Notes under the pieces: generated by a model
Seen by the model: only the letters and a program-made list of their open reading frames with translations
Database searches by the model: none
What the model was told of the DNA's origin: nothing
Translations under genes and position numbers: made by a program
Shown here: positions 8,090 to 13,651 of the stretch, piece after piece
Numbering within the stretch: the stretch's first letter is position 1
Layout: each line of letters starts with the position of its first letter
Source: CAIWTU01 sp035686205
GTDB taxonomy: Bacteria; Desulfobacterota; Desulfuromonadia; Geobacterales; Geobacteraceae
Direction of reading: 5' to 3'
DNA: 13,651 nt
NCBI GenBank assembly: GCA_035686205.1
Contig: DASRZQ010000015.1
Coordinates: 1 to 13,651, forward strand

Positions 8090-8599
8090 TCAGATCAATG
8101 AGCATTTGTCGAACTGATTTTTTGCATGGTAAGCGACAAAGGCTTTGACAATCCTCGAATCCACCGTCGGGTACGCCTTGTTGATCGCCTCCACGCAGTG
8201 TGTGGCAAGCCTGATGTTCTCCTGTTTGTAGCCCTGAAGAGGGCTGCCGGATATTGTTCCACATATTACCTTGTCAAGATACCCCTGCAGCTGATCGTAA
8301 ACCAGTTTGCCGGCTTCGATGTCATCCGCTGGAAGATCGAAATTTACAACGGGATGCATCGGCGTAATTTTCGGATTGCTGAAAAACGAGGCCGACTTTC
8401 CGGTCGTGTCTCCAATATTTCCGCTTTCCAGGTATTCATGGGCCGGCTTGAGAGAATCCAGCATGTCTTTCGCGGCCGTCCCTATTTTCCGGTAAAGTTC
8501 TTCATCTCCCAGCATGGTAAGTTCAAGCATTTCCTTCTGGGAACTGTTCATGTACAGCTCGTCAAACAGCTCTTTCCCAACGCTTTTCATTGCTTTCAT
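8090..8599 (-). CDS. Hypothetical soluble protein (169 aa)
   Basis: I do not recognise the family. The protein has no signal peptide or membrane segment, and is helical at the start (K-E-L-F-D-E-L-Y). A central stretch reads P-M-H-P-V-V-N-F-D-L-P, and the C-terminal half contains three cysteines (V-I-C-G, T-H-C-V, D-K-C-S). The frame is open upstream to 8662, but ATG 8599-8597 is preceded by GGGAGG with a 5-base spacer, while the upstream codons show no ribosome site, so the shorter form is chosen. It is divergent from the chemoreceptor gene at 9051 and has its own candidate promoter at 8683-8713. Shared regulation with the receptor is possible but not shown. Confidence 0.72.
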   Translation of the reverse strand: MKAMKSVGKELFDELYMNSSQKEMLELTMLGDEELYRKIGTAAKDMLDSLKPAHEYLESGNIGDTTGKSASFFSNPKITPMHPVVNFDLPADDIEAGKLVYDQLQGYLDKVICGTISGSPLQGYKQENIRLATHCVEAINKAYPTVDSRIVKAFVAYHAKNQFDKCSLI

Positions 8600-8654
8600 A
8601 CCAACCTCCCTTGCGCTCCAGCGCCACTGCCATGAAACAAAACTCACCTCACGC

Positions 8655-8674
8655 AACGGCAATTTTTTGCCGTT
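8655..8674 (-). promoter_or_regulatory. Leader hairpin upstream of the 169-aa protein gene
   Basis: aacggcaa (8655-8662) and ttgccgtt (8667-8674) form a perfect 8-bp stem with a 4-base loop. The hairpin lies immediately after the predicted transcription start (about 8676), so it would cap the 5' end of the minus-strand mRNA. It could stabilise the transcript, or at DNA level act as an operator. A terminator function is unlikely, since it is followed by G/T-mixed sequence and not a U-run. Confidence 0.4.
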
Positions 8675-8682
8675 CGGTATTT

Positions 8683-8713
8683 ATTATGATATCAAAACGG
8701 TTACTGTTGTCAA
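8683..8713 (-). promoter_or_regulatory. Candidate sigma-70 promoter for the 169-aa protein gene
   Basis: On the minus strand a perfect TTGACA (8713-8708) is followed after 19 bases by CATAAT (8688-8683, 5 of 6). The spacer is two bases longer than ideal. Transcription would start near 8676, about 77 bases before the ATG. Confidence 0.4.
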
Positions 8714-8833
8714 TTTATCTTAATGTTCGCAACTTACTGTTTTAATTTATAAAATCAGTATATTTATTATTAGCCCAAGTCTATTTCCCTAGTCACTGGG
8801 CATTATTTAATTGAAAATTATGCAAGAAAATCA

Positions 8834-8862
8834 TTGACACTTTTTGATAGTTTAAATATTAG
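8834..8862 (+). promoter_or_regulatory. Candidate sigma-70 promoter upstream of the chemoreceptor
   Basis: A perfect TTGACA (8834-8839) is followed after 17 bases by TATTAG (8857-8862, 4 of 6). It would give a leader of about 180 bases before the receptor start at 9051. It may be a second promoter beside the sigma-28 site, or chance in AT-rich DNA. Confidence 0.35.
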
Positions 8863-8975
8863 TAAAAAAAATTAAAATGCGGACTTGACTTATAATGGCG
8901 TGCCGTCTGCTTGACGTCGAATCGTTCTGTAACATTTGACATGGTTTGCTGATGATAAATTATAGACAATTTATT

Positions 8976-9002
8976 TAATGTTAATTACTTTTCTGCCGAT
9001 AT
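8976..9002 (+). promoter_or_regulatory. Sigma-28 (FliA)-type promoter for the chemoreceptor gene
   Basis: TAATGTTA (8976-8983) matches the sigma-28 -35 consensus TAAAGTTT at 6 of 8 positions. GCCGATAT (8995-9002) matches the -10 consensus GCCGATAA at 7 of 8, and the spacer is exactly the required 11 bases. The predicted start near 9009 leaves a leader of about 40 bases containing the AAAGGAG ribosome site. Sigma-28 drives late flagellar and chemotaxis genes in many bacteria, which fits the downstream gene. Confidence 0.7.
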
Positions 9003-9050
9003 ATCAATCATTAGCCGAAAAAACTGAAAAATGAAAGGAGTTCGATTCGA

Positions 9051-11156
9051 ATGTTACGTTTGCACAGCATTAAATCGCGCCTGGTATTTTTTTCAGTGGT
9101 TGCATTCATGGCGGTGGCGCTAAGTGTGTCTTTTTCATACTTCATATCAGTCGGCGAGGTGAAATCCATAATGAGGTCGGATGTAGGTTCCGTGGCCGAT
9201 GCTATGGAGAAAAGCCTTGAATATATAGCGCGTGTAAAGCCGGACGCGTACAGGGATAAAAATTTCAAAAAAGCGATCTATGACATGAAGCTGGGGAAAA
9301 CCGGTTACATGTTCATGCTTGACGATCAAGGCACCCTTGTGGTGCACAAGAAGGACGAAGGCAAAAATCTGGCCGGACAGCCCCACATCGATTTCATCCG
9401 GACACACAAGGAAGGGGGTTTTTACGAATATACGGCCAATACCACCGGTCAGGACAAAATCGTCGCTTTCCGCTATATAAAACCCTGGAATCTCTGGATA
9501 GTCCCGGGTGTTAACAAAGATGATTACTTCAATGAGCTGAAATCATCGTTTCTGAAATGGAATATGATCTTCTGCGCGGCCGTCATTCTGGTTCTCGGTT
9601 TCATCGGTTACCGGATCACCCGCGGGATAAGCCACCCGGTAAAGAGCGCGGCGGAGCTTGCCAATCTGCTGGCTGAGGGCGATTTGACAGGCAAGGTAAA
9701 GATGGCTGCCGGAAATGTTTCCGACAGCAGCCACCTGAAATTGGGAACGTGTGGTGAGATCGGTGAATTAACCGGGTCCTTGAACGGAATGGTGGAAAAT
9801 CTGAACAGGATGGTGGGCAATGTCACTCAGACGTCCGAGAAAGTTTTTCAGATAAGCAACGACATTTCGGCGGCTTCAAAGCGGGTTACAGGGTCTGCCG
9901 AAGTGCAGGTGGAAGCGTCCAATAATACGTCGGCCGCCATGACCCAGATAATCAGTTCGATCAAGGGTGTATCTGAAGGCGTGCATGAGGCGTCGAGATC
10001 GGTATCCGAATGCTCATCTTCCGTTTCGGAAGTGGCTTCCAGCATGGAGGATATGGCGCAAAACGCGGAAATGCTGGCAAAGTCAGTCGAGGAGGTAAGT
10101 TCTTCGATCATCGAGATGACGGTTGCGATGAAGCAGGTGGGAAACAATGTGGAGTCGCTTCTGGAATCGGCCGAGACGACGGCTTCGTCGATTGTCGAGA
10201 TGGACGGTTCCATAGGGCAGGTGGATGAAAACGCTTCCGCGACGGCTACCATCGTGCAGGATGTGAGCAAGGACGCGGCCGCGGGACAGCAGGCGGTTCA
10301 GGCCATGATTGAAGGAATGGGCGAGATAAGAGAATCGTCACGTATTACGTCCGATGTCATCGACACACTTTCGGCCAGGGCCAAGGCGATCGGCAATATT
10401 TTGTCGGTGATTGACGAGGTTGCCGCCCAGACCAAGCTGCTGGCGCTCAACGCGGCAATAATCGCCGCGCAGGCCGGCGAGCAGGGAAAGGGTTTTTCCG
10501 TAGTCGCCGATGAAATAAAAAAACTCGCCGAGCGTACCAGCAGCTCTACCCAAGAGATAGAAACGGTCATAAAAGGTGTCCAGGAAGAAACGAGGCGCGC
10601 CGTCGAAGCAATTGCAATGGCGGAAAAAAGCATTGCCGAAGGTGAAATCCTGTCCAGGAAATCGGGCGAGGCATTGGACATGATAGTCGACGGAGCCGGG
10701 AAAGCAGCGCAGCAGATGCACAAAATCGCCAAGGCAACGGAAGAGCAGGGAAAAGGAAGCGGTTTGATCCGGGATGCCATGGAAAATATAATTGATATGG
10801 TGGAGCAGATAGCCAGGGCAATGCAGGAACAGGAAAAGGGAAGCGAACAGATAATAACCAATGCGACAAAAATGAAGGAAATTACGAACAGGGTCAGGAA
10901 TTCCACCATTGAACAGAGCGGCGTAGCTTCGCTAATTGCACGGAATACGGAAGAATTGAAGGAAATGATCTGTTTTATCACCTCTGCCTGCGATGAACAG
11001 AAATTCGGCGGCGAGCAGGTCATGGTCGCTGCCGAAAATATCAGGCACTCCACCAACGCTAATCTTGAAGCAATTCAGGTCATGAACGAAGCTCTGGCGA
11101 ATCTTTACAGCCAGGCTGATATCCTGAAAAAGGAAATGAATTCTTTCAGGGTTTAG
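9051..11156 (+). CDS. Methyl-accepting chemotaxis protein with single Cache sensor
   Basis: This 701-aa receptor has the following order: membrane helix 1 (about 11-33), a periplasmic sCache-type sensor (about 34-165, with G-K-T-G-Y-M-F-M-L-D and P-W-N-L-W-I-V-P-G-V), membrane helix 2 (about 169-188), HAMP (about 189-251), and a long coiled-coil signalling domain. The hairpin tip (about 454-490) reads Q-T-K-L-L-A-L-N-A-A-I-I-A-A-Q-A-G-E, with F-S-V-V-A-D-E-I following. The arms either side of the tip are some 215-230 residues, far longer than the roughly 120 of E. coli Tsr. HAMP carries an apparent insertion (about 219-235). There is no C-terminal NWETF-type tether; the protein ends M-N-S-F-R-V. 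It would signal ligand binding to CheA/CheW; Cache sensors often bind small organic acids or amino acids, but the ligand is unknown. Expression is probably sigma-28 dependent. Confidence 0.95.
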   Translation: MLRLHSIKSRLVFFSVVAFMAVALSVSFSYFISVGEVKSIMRSDVGSVADAMEKSLEYIARVKPDAYRDKNFKKAIYDMKLGKTGYMFMLDDQGTLVVHKKDEGKNLAGQPHIDFIRTHKEGGFYEYTANTTGQDKIVAFRYIKPWNLWIVPGVNKDDYFNELKSSFLKWNMIFCAAVILVLGFIGYRITRGISHPVKSAAELANLLAEGDLTGKVKMAAGNVSDSSHLKLGTCGEIGELTGSLNGMVENLNRMVGNVTQTSEKVFQISNDISAASKRVTGSAEVQVEASNNTSAAMTQIISSIKGVSEGVHEASRSVSECSSSVSEVASSMEDMAQNAEMLAKSVEEVSSSIIEMTVAMKQVGNNVESLLESAETTASSIVEMDGSIGQVDENASATATIVQDVSKDAAAGQQAVQAMIEGMGEIRESSRITSDVIDTLSARAKAIGNILSVIDEVAAQTKLLALNAAIIAAQAGEQGKGFSVVADEIKKLAERTSSSTQEIETVIKGVQEETRRAVEAIAMAEKSIAEGEILSRKSGEALDMIVDGAGKAAQQMHKIAKATEEQGKGSGLIRDAMENIIDMVEQIARAMQEQEKGSEQIITNATKMKEITNRVRNSTIEQSGVASLIARNTEELKEMICFITSACDEQKFGGEQVMVAAENIRHSTNANLEAIQVMNEALANLYSQADILKKEMNSFRV

Positions 11157-11178
11157 TAATATTATAAAGTTAGTCAGG

Positions 11179-11802
11179 TCACTTGTCAGCCAAGGCAAGG
11201 CGTATGCCGAGCAAGGCAAAAATGCCGGCTGTAAGCCAGGAAAAAGAACCGGCAATGCGGGGCTTTTTCAGAATGGCGTTTCCGATGCTGCCGGAAAGCA
11301 AGCCGATAGCGGTGAACACCACAACTGCCTGTAACATGAAAGCGAGGCCAAGCAGGAACATCTGCAAGGCGGCTCCGCCTGATTGCGGTGTAACGAACTG
11401 GGGCAGAAAAGCCAGAAAAAACAGCGCCACCTTGGGATTGACCACATTCATGACAAATCCCCTCCTGAAAAGGATCCACGAACCACATTTGTCGCCAGCA
11501 GGGCCGGATATTGTGCAGCCGCCTTCTTTAAGCGCCCTGTAAGCCAGGAAAAGAAGGTATGCCGCGCCGGCGTATTTCAGGGCCATGAATGCTACGGCGG
11601 AAGAATAAAGCAACGCCGAAATACCGAGCGCTGCGGCCGTTGTGTGGACGCTGATTCCGCTGCACATGCCCAGCGCCGTGGTGACGGCGGCTTTTCTCCC
11701 CCTGGAAATGCCCTGCGCCACGACGAATGTATTATCGGGACCGGGCGCTATCGTCAGCGCTACTGATGCTCCAAGAAAACAGAGTAGTGTAGAAGCAGTC
11801 AT
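11179..11802 (-). CDS. LysE/RhtB-family amino acid exporter
   Basis: The 207-aa length is standard for RhtB-type exporters. The family signature A-P-G-P-D-N is at residues 19-24. About six hydrophobic helices are spread over the chain, with the second conserved motif N-V-V-N-P-K-V-A-L-F-F-L-A-F-L-P-Q-F in the middle. Such proteins export amino acids or their derivatives using the proton gradient; the substrate here cannot be told. ATG 11802-11800 lies 4 bases after the stop of the YdcF-like gene, and a GGGGAG sits about 13 bases upstream, so the pair forms an operon with likely coupled translation. The end converges on the chemoreceptor stop with only 22 bases between and no terminator visible. 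Confidence 0.92.
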   Translation of the reverse strand: MTASTLLCFLGASVALTIAPGPDNTFVVAQGISRGRKAAVTTALGMCSGISVHTTAAALGISALLYSSAVAFMALKYAGAAYLLFLAYRALKEGGCTISGPAGDKCGSWILFRRGFVMNVVNPKVALFFLAFLPQFVTPQSGGAALQMFLLGLAFMLQAVVVFTAIGLLSGSIGNAILKKPRIAGSFSWLTAGIFALLGIRLALADK

Positions 11803-11806
11803 TTAG

Positions 11807-12565
11807 TCAAATTTCTCCCCGTATTTTCCACCAGCCGAGACTTATCCACTCCGCTAGCGCCTTCGATGAATCGGCAAGATTATCCGCACGTGGTAAGAGC
11901 AGGGCAAATCCCTTCTTTCTGGTCTGGGCAAGATAATATGAGGGGGCTGGAACCACCGAGAACCCCTGCCTGGCAAACATTGCAACGGCGCGTTTCATGT
12001 AATACGCCGATGTTGACAGGACAATCCGGTTGCCTTTCAGCAGCTTTCTCACTTCCCGCGCGTTTTCAAGCGTGTTCCTGGACCGGCTCTCTATGATAAC
12101 CCGATCGGGAGCCATGCCCATTGCATAAGCTGCTTTAGCCATCACATCGGCATCATTCACGGTCGTAGCAAACGGCTCGCCGTTTCCACCGGACAAAATC
12201 AGCGGAATATTCATGTTTTTCGCCAATTGCACGCCGGTGACGAGCCGTGTATATGTTTCGCTGTTGGGGCTCGGAGGAGCGCCGATCCAGGAACGGTCAA
12301 CGGATCCCCCTCCGGGTACCACAACCGCGTCGGCAGGCCCCGGAAAACCTTTCAGGGGCCGCGCTGCCCGCTCCAGGGGCTTCAGGAGGGTGTCGGCCAC
12401 CGGGCCTAAACTAAGAAGATAGAGCAGGAAAACGCCCGAAAAGATGAACAGCCGCCCGAGTCTTCTGCGTTTCCCCGACATGCCCATCCCGAGCAGCATG
12501 AGAAGAATCAGGCTTGCGGGCGGCAGCAGAACGAACCAGATTATTTTCTGCAATGCGAAAAGCAT
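11807..12565 (-). CDS. YdcF/ElyC-family (DUF218) membrane-anchored protein
   Basis: From ATG 12565-12563 this is a 252-aa protein, close to E. coli ElyC (259). Two membrane helices (about 5-28 and 38-56) are followed by S-L-G-P-V-A-D-T-L-L-K-P-L-E. Then comes the DUF218 domain (about 78-225) with A-D-A-V-V-V-P-G-G-G, L-I-L-S-G-G-N-G, S-R-N-T-L-E-N-A and V-L-S-T-S-A-Y-Y-M-K-R-A. ElyC affects peptidoglycan and envelope integrity in E. coli, though the reaction of DUF218 is unsettled. AAGGA stands 8 bases before this ATG; an upstream in-frame TTG at 12583 lacks a ribosome site and would run through the AAGGA. The promoter at 12643-12671 probably drives this gene and the exporter behind it. Confidence 0.88.
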   Translation of the reverse strand: MLFALQKIIWFVLLPPASLILLMLLGMGMSGKRRRLGRLFIFSGVFLLYLLSLGPVADTLLKPLERAARPLKGFPGPADAVVVPGGGSVDRSWIGAPPSPNSETYTRLVTGVQLAKNMNIPLILSGGNGEPFATTVNDADVMAKAAYAMGMAPDRVIIESRSRNTLENAREVRKLLKGNRIVLSTSAYYMKRAVAMFARQGFSVVPAPSYYLAQTRKKGFALLLPRADNLADSSKALAEWISLGWWKIRGEI

Positions 12566-12642
12566 GTTACATATCCTTGGCAAATGGTTTATGAATCGAT
12601 TTCATCTGCTGCGCCTGCTTATTTCGGGGGACTTTTTTCGGC

Positions 12643-12671
12643 AATATAGCCCAGTTAACCGGTCCTGTCAA
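12643..12671 (-). promoter_or_regulatory. Near-consensus sigma-70 promoter for the ydcF-like/RhtB operon
   Basis: On the minus strand a perfect TTGACA (12671-12666) is separated by exactly 17 bases from TATATT (12648-12643, 5 of 6). Transcription would begin near 12636, about 70 bases before the start codon at 12565. Confidence 0.7.
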
Positions 12672-12844
12672 AAACTTCGATGGTGAAACCGGAAAGATTA
12701 GCAGGTTAAGTTAATTATTGATAAAGCACTCGTGAATCGATTTTTTCCGGACTTTGTACAAACTTATAATGGATCAAAACCGTGCGGGCAGACTGCTTTA
12801 TATAGCCACTTGCCCGGAATAAGGTTTAAATATGATTTTAAATG

Positions 12845-12874
12845 TTGACAATCGCTGTATACATAAAATAAAAT
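12845..12874 (+). promoter_or_regulatory. Near-consensus sigma-70 promoter facing the 62-aa protein gene
   Basis: A perfect TTGACA (12845-12850) is followed after 18 bases by TAAAAT (12869-12874, 5 of 6). The predicted start near 12881 would give an unusually long leader of about 285 bases before the ATG at 13167, or else the transcript of a separate small RNA. Confidence 0.55.
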
Positions 12875-13166
12875 GGCGCTTGGTTGCCGGGATGTCCCAT
12901 TGAAGTGCGGACATGTGGGCAGAATGATTTCCGAATCCCTCGAAATTAAAAGGACGGATATTTTTAGCAAAACTTAAAACATTCCATCTGATGGTTTGCA
13001 ACCTCACGGTTTTTCACCAGATGACAGAACAAGCCTTTCCCGCATAAAACCCAAATCGAAACAGAGCAGAATGGTTTCAACCCGCTGGTGCCGATGTCAG
13101 GCTGAACTGCGGTTTGAATTATAAAACCCAGACGCTGGGAAACAGAATTGAAAGGAGAAGATCAGT

Positions 13167-13355
13167 ATGAGCGCAGCACTTCCATTCAAAAAGGGCAATG
13201 TTGTAAAGTACAAATCCGGTTACGTGGCAAACGTTATGAACGTTCTTCCTAACGCCATTATCGTCGACCAGGACGATTCGGGAAATTCCGGTATGTTCAG
13301 AATTGAAATCGATCCCGCGAACGTCGACGCAGCAGGACTCACTGTTATCAGGTAA
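13167..13355 (+). CDS. Small hypothetical protein (62 aa)
   Basis: This small protein begins at an ATG with AAAGGAG (13150-13156) about 10 bases upstream. The sequence starts with L-P-F-K-K-G-N-V-V-K-Y-K-S-G-Y-V, a pattern seen at the start of small SH3-like beta-barrel proteins (DUF2158/YodC-like proteins start similarly). It continues with beta-prone segments N-A-I-I-V-D and M-F-R-I-E-I-D and ends in L-T-V-I-R. It has no membrane segment, signal or cysteine, and is probably a single compact cytoplasmic domain. The good ribosome site and protein-like composition argue that it is real. Function is unknown; the fold suggestion is inference from pattern only. It stands alone between long non-coding stretches. 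Confidence 0.7.
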   Translation: MSAALPFKKGNVVKYKSGYVANVMNVLPNAIIVDQDDSGNSGMFRIEIDPANVDAAGLTVIR

Positions 13356-13613
13356 ACGGCTGATATGGGGCTTCGCAAAAGCAGGCCGGTATCGGTTCTT
13401 CCAGGGTGATGGCAACAAAGACGCTGCCTTTTACAGTGCTTACTGAAAATGGATGAAAGGCCGACGGCGACGGAGGTCTTAACATAAATATTTATTCAGT
13501 ACGACCCACCGAACCTTAACGCTTTATTGCGGTGCTCGAAACGGCTCCACCGTAGTCTCCTTTTCCGGTCCTTAAGGTCGTTTCCAGGCTCCTGATCAGT
13601 TAATGCAGCAGGC
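13356..13613 (+). other. Non-coding stretch between the 62-aa gene and the terminator
   Basis: About 260 bases with no supportable protein. Pairings visible include GCCTTT with AAAGGC around 13420-13461, enclosing CAGT/ACTG, and GCGGTG with CACCGT (13529-13552, the first pair a G-T wobble) with inner TCG/CGG. A palindrome ccttaagg also occurs (about 13570-13577). It may be a long 3' untranslated region, or a small RNA ending at the terminator below. No tRNA or known RNA family was recognised. Confidence 0.4.
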
Positions 13614-13648
13614 AAAAGCCCCCTTGCAGAACAAGGGGGCTTTTTTTT
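13614..13648 (+). terminator. Strong intrinsic terminator
   Basis: A perfect 10-bp GC-rich stem, agcccccttg (13617-13626) with caagggggct (13632-13641), has a 5-base loop and is followed by a run of eight T (13641-13648). Four A bases precede the stem (13614-13617), so it could also work for a transcript coming from the right. It closes the plus-strand unit that includes the 62-aa gene. Confidence 0.92.
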
Positions 13649-13651
13649 GTG

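Larger units (their letters stand above)
8714..9050. other. AT-rich divergent intergenic region before the chemoreceptor gene
   Basis: No gene is visible in this stretch; it is strikingly richer in A and T than the flanking coding DNA. It holds several promoter-like signals pointing right: TTGACA-17-TATTAG (8834-8862), a sigma-54-like GG-N10-GC match (8896-8910), and the sigma-28 match at 8976-9002, which is the most convincing. A ribosome site AAAGGAG (9034-9040) precedes the receptor start codon by 10 bases. Confidence 0.6.
12584..13166. other. Long non-coding region between ydcF-like and 62-aa protein genes
   Basis: No convincing gene lies here. It contains a near-consensus promoter leftward (12643-12671), a TATAAT without a good -35 (12765-12770), and a near-consensus promoter rightward (12845-12874). 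Hairpins are CGGGCA/TGCCCG (12785-12790 with 12811-12816), ATGTCC/GGACAT (12892-12897 with 12909-12914), CATCTG/CAGATG enclosing GGTT/AACC (12985-13023), and CCCAG/CTGGG (13127-13139). An 11-bp direct repeat tgaatcgattt occurs near 12591 and again near 12733. I recognised no known riboswitch motif. Confidence 0.6.

Noticed and set aside
10298..11056. 252-aa open frame on the minus strand
   Set aside because: It is antisense to the chemoreceptor signalling domain; its Ser/Ala/Ile-rich composition mirrors the complementary strand of a coiled coil.
12875..12888. Sigma-54 site at TGGCGCTTGGTTGC
   Set aside because: The spacing between GG and GC is 9, not the required 10 bases.
12881..13166. Cyclic-di-GMP or cobalamin riboswitch
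   Set aside because: Neither the conserved GEMM core nor the B12-box sequence is present; only general hairpins and a chance GCCACT are seen.
13408..13470. Two tiny overlapping ORFs (15 and 9 codons)
   Set aside because: They are very short, have no clear ribosome site, and the arginine run of the second looks like chance in CGG/CGA-rich DNA.
13500..13570. Possible tRNA-like fold
   Set aside because: A T-loop with GGTTCGAATCC-type sequence and a cloverleaf acceptor stem could not be found.

Overview
The window looks like a chromosomal segment of a free-living, motile Gram-negative bacterium. A Desulfuromonadota / Geobacter-type organism is my best guess. The reasons are moderate GC content, strong AAGGAG-type ribosome sites, a long-armed chemoreceptor with a non-enteric tip sequence, a large AsmA-like DUF748 protein, and a DUF523-DUF1722 fusion. 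This taxonomic call is inference from gene content, not proof.

Layout, left to right. Positions 1-163 hold the 3' end of a plus-strand gene whose C-terminus resembles DUF4403 proteins. Positions 222-1958 hold a minus-strand cluster read right to left: a 92-aa membrane-anchored small protein, a DUF393/DCC1 CxxC thiol oxidoreductase overlapping it by three bases, and a DUF523-DUF1722 protein related to the iron-sulfur desulfurase TudS. Between that cluster and a minus-strand MscS channel gene (2215-3030) lies a 214-bp foldback element (1986-2199) with perfect 19-bp inverted ends. Divergent from mscS is a 1179-aa AsmA-like/DUF748 envelope protein (3305-6844), followed on the same strand by a FUSC-type membrane protein (6935-7996). 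A shared hairpin terminator separates it from a convergent, unrecognised 169-aa protein gene (8090-8599, minus).

An AT-rich divergent intergenic region (8675-9050) carries a good sigma-28 (FliA) promoter match in front of a 701-aa sCache chemoreceptor (9051-11156). Convergent to it is a minus-strand pair: a DUF218/YdcF-ElyC-like protein (11807-12565), with a near-consensus sigma-70 promoter, followed after 4 bases by a LysE/RhtB exporter (11179-11802). The right end (12566-13651) is mostly non-coding. It holds promoter-like sequences, several hairpins, one 62-aa protein gene (13167-13355) and a strong intrinsic terminator at 13614-13648.

Functionally, much of the window concerns the cell envelope: mechanosensitive release, an inter-membrane AsmA-like protein, FUSC and RhtB exporters, and a YdcF/ElyC envelope factor. 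Chemotaxis and a small thiol/iron-sulfur group make up the rest. I see no phage, CRISPR, toxin-antitoxin or defence cassette. The most unusual items are the foldback element, the charge-less receptor tip, the missing cysteine in the DUF523 domain, and the structured non-coding DNA around the 62-aa gene.
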